Assembly (NCBI GenBank): GCA_014529385.2
Contig: CM043960.1
Span: forward strand, 74,681,910 to 74,745,909
Length of the DNA: 64,000 bases
From: Adiantum capillus-veneris
Taxonomy: Eukaryota > Streptophyta > Polypodiopsida > Polypodiales > Pteridaceae
Reading direction: 5' to 3'
Shown here: positions 32,584 to 42,570 of the stretch, in pieces
Numbering within the stretch: position 1 is the stretch's first letter
Layout: every line of letters starts with the position of its first letter
Program-made: the position numbers and the translations under genes
The notes under the pieces: model-generated
Seen by the model: only the letters and a program-made list of their open reading frames with translations
Database searches by the model: none
What the model was told of the DNA's origin: nothing

Positions 32584-33954
32584 AGCTAGTATACAACCAA
32601 TAGAAAAACTGGAAGCATCTACATGTATGTGGAATACCTTATCCCAATTTGGTGCTTTCAATATTGGAGCTGAGGTGAGATCTTTCTTAAGCTTCATGAA
32701 GGATTCTTCAGAGGCATCGGTCCATTCAAAGTGCGTAATCAAGCTATACATGGGTTTTGCAATTATAGCGTACATGTAGATGAACCATCGGTAATATCCA
32801 CAATGCTCCATGAAGGCTTGTACTCCCTTGACTGTTGTTGGTCTAGCCAAATTTTCAATGACATGAATCTTCTCAATATCAGTAGCTATGCCATTTTTGG
32901 ACACTATATGTCTAAGAAGTTTTCCTTGTCTACCCATGAATGTGCACTTTTTAGGATTTAAGCAAATCCTATAAAGTCTACATTTTTTTAATACCTTTTT
33001 GAGGTGTTCAAAATGATCAACCCGCATTGATGAATGTACGCATAGATCATCCATATATACTTCTAAGAATTTCCTAAGATACTCTTTGAAAACATGGCTC
33101 ATCAACCTTTGAAATGTGGCTGGGGCATTAGTTAACCCAAACGGCATAACCCGATAGGCAAATATACCCCATTTTATTGCAACAGGAGTTTTATGCTGAT
33201 CTTTTGGGTCAACCAAAAGTTGATTGTATCCCGAAAAGACGTCTAAAAAGCTGTAAGCTTCTTTTCCTGCAACTCGTTCTAAAACATGCTCAGTTATTGG
33301 AAGAGGAAAGTTGTCTCTGATGGTAGCTGCATTCGCCTTTTTGAGATTAACACACACTCGTAATTTTCCATTCTTCTTGGGTACTACCACAATTGGAGAC
33401 ACCCAATCTGTGTGTTCAATTTCGTAAATGAATTTGGCTTCCTTCAGTTTTTCAATCTCTTCTTTTATTTTCATGGCAAATGTTTCGTTATACATGTATG
33501 GTCTCTCTCTACTTGGTTTCGCGTCATCTCTCATGGGTATGGTATGTTGACAGGTTTCTAGATCAACACCCTTGAGATCCTTGTAAGATCAAGCAAAGAT
33601 ATCCCTGTATTCGTTTAACAAGATTAGCAAAATCTTTTCTTCTTCTTCTGTTAGGTCATTCGCAATGTAAGCCGGTTTAGGCTCTTCTCTTGGTTTAGCC
33701 AAGTCTATCCTTTTAGCGTTTTTAAGCCCTTCATTAGACTTGCCTTGTTTTTGTAGTTTCTTAACAGATTGTTCAACTATGATTTATTTATCTTGGAGAG
33801 TATACTTTTTGTAATGGGATGGAACATGCATTACATCCTTACCATCATGTTCCGTGGTTTCCATTTTGGTTGTGTATACCTCCTTTAGAGCTTTTTTCAA
33901 CTCTTGATATTTCGTTTTCCACTCGACTCTGGTCATGAGTGGTTTCTTATCCTG
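32584..33954 (-). pseudogene. G2 reverse transcriptase and start of RNase H
   Basis: From 33955 downward the frame shows the lead-in YRDIFAWSYKDLKGVD-like sequence and then a long open part at 32473-33534. Motifs are VVVPKKNGKLRVCVNLKKAN, SFLDVFSGYNQ, YRVMPFGLTNAPATFQRLM and the intact catalytic box VYMDDLCVH (about 33046-33057). Thumb and connection follow, then the RNase H start FHIHVDASSFSIGCILAQP at the COP1 edge. Codons below 32584 belong to the COP1 LTR, not G2. This RT looks the best preserved of the three gypsy elements. One stop (TAG, near 33788) interrupts the lead-in. Confidence 0.9.
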
Positions 33955-35103
33955 TTATTTTTCTTGAGTGCCCTTCCTTGTTTTTCTCGACGTCTGAGAC
34001 ATTTCTGAGTTGTTGTTTGAAGGATATTTGCTAGTTATTTTGTCCTTGACACAATCATTAGCATCTATCTGCATCAGGAATTGTGTTTTATTGGAGAGTG
34101 ATGGCATAGGTAGTGTTTTCACAATTTTGGTGTCTCTCTTTCGTCTATACCACTTTTGTCTTCTTGATTTCTGGTTTGCGAAGTCAAAAAACTTTTCCTC
34201 CCCTCCTTTTAAGAGTAACTTAGCTCTCGTATGCTCTTTTTCTGACCCCGAATCTTCTGAGGTAGTTGAGTGTTCATCTAACTCATCAGCTGCATCGTAA
34301 TAGAGGTCTGAAAAGACTTGTTGAGCTTTCATTAAGTCTTTGGGTTCCTCATCTTAGTTTTCAATGTTAAGGATTGAAATCATTTGGATGGAAATTATGT
34401 CGTAGCCATCCTCATTGCAAAATTGAGTAGGCACAGACGTATTCACACATACATCCAATGTTGCTAAAATTTGAGTCCACTCAAATGGCTGAAATAAATG
34501 TTTTGGAAAGGGTTCAGGTACGTAGGCTTCGTCTGTGCAGTCCCTTTCTAGGATACATTCTTCTCGTCTTTAGATTCCATTTTCTAAAGCTCCCCACATC
34601 CAAATAGGAGTGTCTTTGTTTAACCAGGATGGGAGTTTGGTTTCATCCGAAGAGACCGAATCAAACTCTTGGATGGGTGTTTTCAAGACATCTCTATAAG
34701 TGTGATCTTTTAGATTGACTCTTGTTATAGATCCCACTTGCTTCAAATACAGATATTTGTTTTCCCAATATTTGATAATTTGTACCTGTTGCATGAAAGG
34801 CCTTCCCACTATGATTTCATAGTTAAGTTTTTTCCCAAAGTCTACTATGGAAAAAGTGTGTTGATATTCAATTCCACAAGAATTGACTATCACTTTTTCA
34901 AGTATCCCTAATGGTCTCTCAATGTGCCTGTCAGCCAACTGCAATTTCATTCGAGTTTTTCTAATCGCTGGCTATCCCCAGGATTCCCATACTGCTTTAG
35001 TGGCTATGGCTATGCCAGCTCCACTATCCAGTATCGCCATGGTTTCAATGTCATTATATTTCACTGGGAGGGTGGTTTTTCCTTCTTCCCCTTTATAATA
35101 TTC
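33955..35103 (-). pseudogene. G2 protease and following linker
   Basis: The protease lies at about 34730-35080. The active site ETMAILDSGAGIAIATKAV is followed, after an in-frame TAG near 34971, by IRKTRMKLQLADRHIERPLG and the core IIVGRPFMQQVQIIKYW. A 380-bp open linker follows (33955-34332: DEHSTTSEDSGSEKE, basic RRQKWYRRKRDTK), with no domain recognised. The D-S-G active site is canonical, in contrast with the extra post-integrase domain. Stops near 34570 and 34360 separate the pieces. Confidence 0.75.
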
Positions 35104-36206
35104 TTTGACATTGCTCATAGGAACTAATCAAATCTCTTTGTTTTCCATTTCATTTTTTAATTTTCCTAAATTCTTCATGATTAATCCCGTCATCCCCACC
35201 TTCTCTAGGGTTTTCTGTAAATCACTTCACAAGTATGGTTTGAGTTTTAACAGTTCTCCCATGATAAGAGTGCATTGGATGGGTGTAGACATGATTGAAT
35301 GAATGTTGTCTACTTCTAGGGTCTGTTCAACTCTTTTTACTTGAGTGTTCTTTCACACGATGGATTCATCTTCGTTATCTCCCAAGTAAGAAGGTAATTT
35401 TTTTAATGTCAATGGTTTTGACATTCGTAAAGCTTCTGATCCGCAATCCCCGTACAAGGATTGTAAATCCATTTTCATATCAGAAGGTTGGTTATCCAAT
35501 TAGACTTCCTCTATAAGAGCTGACTTTAGAGTTAGGATCCCATCATTGATCTCTCTTACTTTTTCCCATCAGTGTCCTAGCCAGTCTTCTTCTACGAATG
35601 AAATTTTGTCTAAGACATCCTCGTTGTCCGGCACTATAAGCTCTTGTTTATTTGTTGCAAGGTGGGGTTCTGCCAGCACATTGGATTTTGCTTTCGTTTC
35701 TTCTACCGCAAGCTCTTTAGGTTTTGCAATACTTTCAAGATTGGTTTTTTGTTTTTCCAGCATTTCTTGCGTGATTATTTCCAAATTTTGATAAGCTTCC
35801 AGCTTAGCTGCTTCCATGTCTGGAGATGGATAGTTTTTCCACTTGTTTTCCATGTTTTGGCCTGCTTTAAGTCCTGCTTGTTAGGCTTCCAAGGCGGAAT
35901 TAATAGGCTCAAAAACTTTATCAGAATGGATCCTCCATATTTTTTGGTTGTTTCCTTGAGTTCACTGCTACCAGTTTCTTTCAACTTGTCCTGGGCTAGC
36001 TTCTTTGCTTTCTCTTTGATTTCAACCCGTTGTTTCTGTTTTCTCATCTTATATCTTTTGCTTCTGCTCCTTTTGATTCTTTGAGAAAAAACTTTTGTAT
36101 TTTCTGAATCATCAAAGGAGTTGTGTTTCTTTTTCTTTGCATGGGCTCTAGTGATTACCTTGATTGGAACAATCGGTTCACTCTCTGACGAGCTACTAGG
36201 CATCAC
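35104..36206 (-). pseudogene. G2 region between gag and protease
   Basis: Two minus-strand open parts. The first, 35775-36206, begins with VPIKVITRAHAKKKK and a strongly basic stretch, as is usual just after gag in gypsy Pol. The second, 35569-35853, is helical and acidic (MEAAKLEAYQNLEIITQEML). They overlap in different frames, so a frameshift lies near 35800. No enzyme domain is seen. The rest, down to the protease, is broken by stops. Confidence 0.55.
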
Positions 36207-38301
36207 TTAGACTACGTTTACTATGATTTTTTCTTTGTTCAAAGGATTTTTAGGACAATCTTCCGGAAAGTGTCCTCCCTTTTTGCAACATTGTATGCAA
36301 TAGGCTTCAATTGGTTTGAGGTTTTTGTCAAGCTCTAGACATTCGTTTTTCCAATGGTCATCAACACCACAGTTATGACAGTTTCTTGTTCTCGGCTTCA
36401 TCATGGGTCTTCCCATGGCAGGTCTGACACCTTGATTAGCTACATAATACATTGGTGCTAGCTCTAGTGGAGCATAAGTCACGGTTTCTTCCATTGGTGG
36501 TGGATGTGGAATATACCAATCTCCTTCTACTATTACTGTAGATGGACTAGGATCTACACAGGGTGTAACAGGCACTAATGCTTGTTCATCTATGACTCCT
36601 TCAGAGTGCATGTACTTTACAGACACTGCATTATGTTCTGGATACGACGGTTTTTGTCCCAACACAGGTTGAGGTCTTTCCATACCCATTGGTGGTCTTT
36701 GAGCTTGGGCCATATTAGGCTGATATCTATACATGGGTTGTCCTTGTGGCCTCATGGGCACGTACTGAACATTTCCATCATACTTTGGTCTGAAGTAGCA
36801 CTCGTGGGTCTCATGGTTGGTCCATTTATCCTCAATTACACACCATTTTTGTGGCCTAGCTGGTTGTCCTTGTGGAGGTATCCCTTGTCTTGGTCCTCTC
36901 ATAGGTGCTTTTTGCATGTTGTTCATTATGTCGTTCATCCTTTTTTGCATATCTTCTATGGTTGAGAGTGGTTCTGCAGCAACCATTCCCACTTGTGATG
37001 GTTTTGTGGATAATGTATTCTCGGTTTGGTTATCCTTAGGGACATCTTCTTCGTTGAAGATCTCACAATTGTTTCCTAAGTCAATAGCATTAGACACACA
37101 CACTTCTAGGGTTGCATGCATTTTACTATAGAGTATAGCATGAAGTTCTTTGTTTAGCAGTCCCTCCAAAAACAAAGATACAAGTCGTTCTTCTGCAAGT
37201 ATCTCTGGCCCTGGGCATCTGGCAATGTGTTGTTTCATTAAAGTCGCACAATCCCTAATAGACTCACCATGTTTCTGTTTAAAGCTGTAGATTTGAGCTA
37301 CCATATTATGTTTGATCCCCATTTTGGCACAACCAGCTACAAATCCTTGAGCTAATGTGTTCAAGTCCATGATTGACCTTGGTGGGATGTTTTTGAACCA
37401 TTCCAATGCTTTTCCTTCTAATGTCATTCCAAACCCCCCAAGTTGAGTATGGAAATCGAATATACACTCTACGCTTAGCACTTGCTAAGTGGTCGTATGG
37501 ATCCCCTGATCCACTTTTTTTTTAATCCATTTTTGAAAATCAGCTAGTCTGACGTGTCTTTTTGGTTCAACTCCAGGTCTTCTGGGAGTGAGTCCAGTTC
37601 CAAATCCTTTAAACCAGTCTGTTGGAAATAGTGACTCATGTAGCCCTGGACTGGGCTTAGTGTCACCCGGTTTTCTACGTGATGGCGTGGTTTCTAGTTT
37701 CTTCACATTACTCTCTAATGATCTCTCATGGTGTTCATCCCTTGGAATTGTTTTTGGTCCTTGCCCCAATATCCAATCCCGTATGGAATACCCTTGGTAT
37801 TTGGTTTGTTACCTCCTCAAGAGTCATCGTAACAAAGTTGTTGTTATAACAATCCCTAAACAGGTAGGTTGGTAGGTCTGTTGACCCCTTATCTTTGATC
37901 TTGAAGATATAGATGATCTTCATGGCCGTTAATTGTCTTGGTTTGGCATGAGAAGTCCATAAAAGATCTTTTATGTTTCTATCTTCCCAACAATAGACTC
38001 CGATCCTAGGATTATCCGTACTAAGCCATTTCAAAGGCTTGAAGTCTACTTGATCGTAGCCCTCGAATTCTAAAGTTGGTGGTCCTTCTTTTGCTAGCAT
38101 ATCTAGGATTATGATGTTTACTTCTAACCCCCATTTATCTATCAGGTCAGGGTTTTCGACTTGTAAATACTGAGTTTTGTTTCGATCCATGTACATTTTT
38201 TCTTGTTTGTTTGCCCTAACCTCTTCTTCGAACTCAATACCATGGTCATCAATGCGAATAGCATACTCCTCGTTAGGGTCCAAGTAAACTTGGGGCTCCA
38301 T
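36207..38301 (-). pseudogene. G2 gag
   Basis: The N-terminal module (37735-38301; YLQVENPDLIDKWG, RIGVYCWEDR, IYIFKIKDKGS) matches E1. The middle (37485-37769) and the capsid-nucleocapsid part (36207-37481, 424 codons) follow after frame breaks near 37750 and 37483. The capsid has DFHTQLGGFGMTLEGKALEWF and the typical LVSLFLEGLLNKELH. The C-terminus carries two zinc knuckles, CHNCGVDDHWKNEC and CIQCCKKGGHFPEDC, the second with one extra spacer residue. A further Cys/His-rich segment (CVIEDKWTNHETHEC) precedes them. Gag packages RNA. Confidence 0.85.
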
Positions 38302-38398
38302 GATGGTTAGTCTTGTAAAAAGATAGTATATGCTTATAGCACACTGTCATTCCGATTTTCGAGTGAGTCGAGTAAGAAGACATTTCGGATATTGAATC

Positions 38399-38536
38399 TC
38401 AAAAAGTATCTAAGACTTCTTCAGGAATTATGTGCAGGGAATTGCCTTGATTAACGCTTTCTTCGGTAGATACTCTATTGGAGGTTTCTCCGAGTATGCC
38501 CCGATTTTCTAATACATGACCACATCTAAGGTTCAT
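38399..38536 (-). CDS. Small ORF upstream of G2 gag, conserved in E1
   Basis: 45 codons from ATG at 38536 to TGA at 38399, about 98 bases upstream of the gag start. MNLRCG, RVSTEESVNQ and IIPEEVLDTF match the E1 ORF at 1295-1492 in order and spacing. It is intact in both elements although gag is broken. Function unknown. Confidence 0.5.
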   Translation of the reverse strand: MNLRCGHVLENRGILGETSNRVSTEESVNQGNSLHIIPEEVLDTF

Positions 38537-38920
38537 ATAGACTTATGAAGCCCTGGATAGAGTACTCATTGACTTGTCGTCAATTTCCACTTGATTCAAT
38601 TGCAATTTTCTGTCAAGCCACTGATTCCTTGTTAGCAACCTGATTCCTGTACAAATTTGATCAAGTTAGCTATTCTTCTATAAAGACAGTAGAGTTTTTG
38701 CTATTCTCGTGATGATTGATCTCTGTGTATCACTTTAAATCGAGCTATGAGAGTCAAAATTTGACTTTAGCAAAAATCAAAGGTCTAATCTGCAACCTAT
38801 AAACTAATATACATGTATCAATTTTGATCCGATTGAACCCAAAATTGCCCTCTGGCTTTATATTATGTTGGTTATCACTGTATAAGTTCAAAAGTCAAAA
38901 TTGATGTCTCTGGATAGCAG

Positions 38921-38946
38921 AAGTAAATAATCGTGATTATTTACTT
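38921..38946. repeat. Palindrome 1 of G2 leader
   Basis: The half-site AAGTAAATAATCG is followed by TGATTATTTACTT; one mismatch in 13 pairs. Confidence 0.88.
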
Positions 38947-39205
38947 TTGTCAGTTTTTTTACTTTTTTGATTGGTTTGGCAAGTATACAACTTGCTAAAG
39001 TCCCTAGACAAGTTTCAACAAGTTTGGACAAAATCTGATCAAGTTTATCAACTTTTTGGTTTCCGCAGACTCTGATTCCAAGAATCTGGCTTAAGTCTCA
39101 CTTTTGGGATCCAAATTTTACCAAAATGGATTTGTGAGGTCTACTTGATGTGCTTGATCTTGTGGTATACTCAAATTTGCAAAACCATCAAGTTTTGAAG
39201 CAGAT

Positions 39206-39227
39206 GTAAATAATCGCGATTATTTAC
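39206..39227. repeat. Palindrome 2 of G2 leader, perfect
   Basis: 22 bp: the half-site GTAAATAATCG is followed by its exact reverse complement, with a CGCG core. Confidence 0.92.
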
Positions 39228-39495
39228 TCCATCTATATTTTTGTAAATTTTTACCCCAACTTTGACACAGATCTGTTAAGCACCTTCAGTTAAGGTCACT
39301 ACCCAATTTTCATCAAGTTTGGACAATTTTTGGTCAAATGGTCATCAATTATCTGTCCGCAAACTAACCATGTAATTTTAGTCAATTTTCAATTTAGTGA
39401 TCCAAATCTTACCAAATTTGGTTTGTGGGCTTATTACAACATGGTGAAACTAGTGGTATGCAGACTTGGTCAAGAAGTTTAAAAATAGGGCAGAT

Positions 39496-39517
39496 GTAAA
39501 TAATTGCGATTATTTAC
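39496..39517. repeat. Palindrome 3 of G2 leader
   Basis: Same as palindrome 2 except that one core base is changed (TTGCGA in place of TCGCGA). Confidence 0.88.
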
Positions 39518-39778
39518 TTCTGCCAGATTTTTACAAATTTTTGGTCAACTGAGCATGTACACATGTTTATCAGATCAACATAAGCCTATGAATCAAATTT
39601 CAACAAGTTTGGATAAATTTTCCTCCAAATTATACTCAAGATTCAAAAAGTCACTACAAACTTTAGTTTTTACCCAGTTTTTTGTCAGTTTAGTGATCCA
39701 AATCTCTTGGGCCTTTACAAAAGTTGTTTGTACACATGCAATGAGTCAATGGTATGAACCTTGGCCAATTAAGAGTAG

Positions 39779-39806
39779 AAAGTTAATAATCATGATTATT
39801 AACTTT
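39779..39806. repeat. Palindrome 4 of G2 leader, perfect 28 bp
   Basis: The half-site AAAGTTAATAATCA is followed by its exact reverse complement. The core is CATG rather than CGCG, yet symmetry is kept, so both arms changed together. Confidence 0.9.
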
Positions 39807-39854
39807 AGGCTTAAAATGATCACTTTTTTGCAATTTTCTCAAAGACAGACTTTA

Positions 39855-39866
39855 CACTACAAGAGG
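39855..39866. repeat. CACTA terminal inverted repeat (one end)
   Basis: CACTACAAGAGG closely resembles the plant CACTA consensus start CACTACAAGAAA. It faces away from the G2 leader. Confidence 0.85.
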
Positions 39867-39887
39867 TTGTGTGCTCTTGTGACACTT

Positions 39888-40095
39888 TTAGCGACGGAAA
39901 TACACTGGGTTTTTATAACCCTCGGCGTCGCTAAGAGCATCGCTACCAGCGTCGATACGAAGACGTCGCTATGCCAATCGCTATATGCGTCGCTATATAG
40001 CGACGCCTATAGTGACGATAATAGCGACGCTGCAGAGACATCTATAGCGACGCTTATAGTGACGCTGCAGAGCCTTATATAGCGACGTACATAGC
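39888..40095. repeat. CACTA subterminal GCGACG repeats
   Basis: TAGCGACG or its complement CGTCGCTA occurs about eight times in roughly 200 bases, in both orientations. Such arrays are where CACTA-encoded proteins bind the element ends. Confidence 0.85.
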
Positions 40096-40171
40096 GATGC
40101 CGGAGAGGAAAAAATTTTGGTGGCGGGGCATTCAACCCATCAACCATATTGAATGGTTCATACATATTTTC

Positions 40172-40336
40172 TGTAAGAAACCCTAAGAGCTAGAGACCTG
40201 GATCCTCCACCCAACTGCCCATACTTATAGGCTCTTACCCCTAGGATCCCCTGTCCACACTGCTAGCTAGCCCGTGGCCGGGGTCCGTGACCCCCCCTTA
40301 GGGTAGGGCCCTGTCCGTAGGACCCGTGTCCTGACA
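40172..40336 (-). repeat. SLX 3' LTR (165 bp)
   Basis: Direct repeat of 45784-45947. The minus strand reads TGTCAGGACACGGG to GGTTTCTTACA. It is GC-rich compared with its surroundings. Confidence 0.9.
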
Positions 40337-40350
40337 TTACTCCCCCCTTT
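40337..40350 (-). other. SLX polypurine tract
   Basis: On the minus strand AAAGGGGGGAGTAA abuts the 3' LTR. Just upstream, TTTTCGAGGACGAAAACTC resembles the sequence that ends pol in many gypsy elements (an F-x-D-E-x-S-like tail), hinting at a gypsy parent. Confidence 0.85.
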
Positions 40351-41430
40351 GGAAGAGTTTTCGTCCTCGAAAACAGAAGTGGTGGTATCTTCATAAGAAC
40401 ACTAATGTTTTCCACCGTGGCATCCCTCATGGATCCAACAGTTTGTTGAATCGGAACCCGGTTCATTGGGAGGTTCAATGAAATCAAGAATAACATCTTG
40501 ATTTTCCACATTGTTGTCCCTGTACAACCGTCTTGGTTAACCGACCCATAACCAACATAATGTGAAGACTCCATTTAAAACTCACTTGAGTATGTTAAAC
40601 GAGTTTTAATAACTAAGAGGTGTCTAAATGCATACCCAGGTTTCAGACTTTCTGAAGGTACTTGAATGTGCAATATAACCTCGGCTCATCTTTCCATGAA
40701 AGTACTATGCTGACATACTCATCAGTAGTAACCAAGTCCTTGACTTGCTATGGTTTCTTGCCAGTAGCCAACCCCATCAAAACTGATGATTAAGGTTGAT
40801 AACTTGAGAATAACAGGCAGAGACTAAAACTAGCCGTAACATGCCATTCATCATATGAAGCAAACTACAAACCAGAAAGGTAACCGATACAGTTGTTTCG
40901 CTTCTTGCTAATGTACGTACTTAGCATATCCTTTAGCATGGTTTACTAACGTATGCACTTTGCATATCCTTTAGCACTAAATAGGATGCTTGTAAGCTGC
41001 CCATCCTACGCGGGATGAATAACAACAGTAAGGGTGAGGTACTTCCCCCAACCACTTACAGACAGTCTTCCACGACTGACGATAAACCATGACTCAAACA
41101 TTGAGTAGCCAGCCATATACGTGATATGGAATGGAGACAACCAACTAGGTTGAAAGCAGATTGGAGTTTCAAGCATCCAATCACAAACACCCATACTATC
41201 CATCACCTTGTATGGCAGGGTGTAAAATCATACTAAATCTGCAAGAGAAATTGCACTGACATTGCAAAAAATTACAGGAACAATAAAGTCCATGAATTTG
41301 CATGCCGCTCTGAATAAATTTGTGTTAAACATTAGGGCCTATAACACCTAGTGTGCATGCATTTAACACAAACATATTCGAACCGCAATTCCATGACGAG
41401 ACTTTCCACTATACTTACGTGAAAATCTTG

Positions 41431-41608
41431 CAACAAAAGTTGGACCATAATAGAATGTGACAACCCGGTCACACCTAGGAACCAACCATGAGATCCTCTC
41501 ATGAACGTAGCATATTGTGCAGCAAAAGTTGGACCATAATAGAATGTGACAACCCGGTCACACTCAGGTACCAACCATGAGACATTCTCATGAATGTAGC
41601 AAACTTTT
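41431..41608. repeat. Two copies of an about 89-bp unit in SLX
   Basis: CAAAAGTTGGACCATAATAG begins at 41434 and again at 41523. Similarity continues through AACCCGGTCACAC and CAACCATGAGA in both copies. Confidence 0.88.
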
Positions 41609-42522
41609 CTATATGTAGAAACAACCCTCCGTTAAGGTGGTTTCACAGCACTTGTAATCACAACAAGTCTGTACTTAGTACCCGAAAATTTTTGGCCACT
41701 GAAATTGTACCAGATATTGTGTGCTTCGAATGGTCTAATGAACGAATGCGACCCGCACCTAGGGACTTCATCACGACACATCATTAAGAATTGGGCGCCA
41801 TGTCAGTCCCAGAGACTCATATTCTCCACGTGTGGAATATGTTTCAAATAAGGATGTCAGGAAAAGTGACATCTATCAAGTATGAGCTGTACTTGTGTGT
41901 GGAGGTAACTGATAACACTCTACGACAAGAGTGAGAGGGACCCTCATTATCATGCTCCACACTGGCTAAACCGAACTCCTTGAGTTCCTAGACCATGTTG
42001 TATCCCATGTGACAACATGTGCCAAATCGAACTCTACAAGTAGGTTCGTAACATCATAAGGCAGAAAGGTAGATTGAACACTTGGTCCAAAATAATTTGT
42101 GCCGACATGCCCTTGGCATGGCTCTGTAACATTCAAGTGTGCTTATACGTCTTGAAAAAAAAAAACCAAGCAAAGCATACAAAAAATGGAATAACACCAA
42201 ATCAATAAATGCGTACCTGGAGATTTGAACGTAATGTTCACTGACTCGTATGCAAACGGAGAGGAGCACATCTCCTACCTGAACAACAAACAGTATTGCA
42301 CTGGGAACCGTGGGTGTTTCCTTCACAATCCAACCCCTTTGGTTAAAATCTACGTAGTCAAACCCCTTGGTAAGACCCTTTGTAGAAACTGCTCAACTAG
42401 TAGGTAATAGTAACCAACAGAGTTAACCGTGTACGTAATGACTGAAATCAACTTGAAAGTTGAAGTTGTCTCATACCGCCTGGTAGATTGCAGAATTATT
42501 TCCATGAAATTCTAACTGGGAG

Positions 42523-42570
42523 AGATCAAACTGTGATCCTCAATGCAGATCAAACTGTGATCCTTAATGC
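42523..42570. repeat. 24-bp tandem pair in SLX
   Basis: AGATCAAACTGTGATCCT is followed by CAATGC in one copy and TAATGC in the next, giving a period of 24 with one mismatch. Confidence 0.88.

Larger units (their letters stand above)
24098..39854 (-). mobile_element. G2: Ty3/gypsy element, split by COP1 and cut by CACTA
   Basis: A minus-strand element. In reading order it has a leader with tandem palindromes (39854-38537), a small ORF, gag, protease, RT-RNase H, integrase and a second protease, then a polypurine tract at 24099-24117. COP1 interrupts the RNase H and duplicates GGTTG. The CACTA element interrupts the leader at 39855, so the G2 primer site and 5' LTR lie beyond the right edge. 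Gag is homologous to that of E1. No second RNase H is seen, so it is not Tat-like. Confidence 0.85.
38537..39854 (-). other. G2 leader with about 287-bp tandem repeat units
   Basis: Non-coding and AT-rich. Four units are each marked by a palindrome at 38921, 39206, 39496 and 39779, with steps near 285-290 bases. The units share phrases such as CCAAATTTTACC and TTGATC/GGTATAC-like strings near each palindrome. The leader is cut at 39855 by the CACTA end. The ORF at 39504-40082 runs across repeats and the CACTA terminus and is not believed. Confidence 0.65.

Noticed and set aside
22250-39806. Palindromic repeats as a CRISPR array
   Set aside because: Spacing is about 287 bases with diverged tandem units in plant retroelement DNA; no spacers and no cas genes.
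39504-40082. 192-codon plus-strand ORF
   Set aside because: It crosses the G2 leader repeats, the CACTA terminus and the GCGACG array, so it cannot be one gene.
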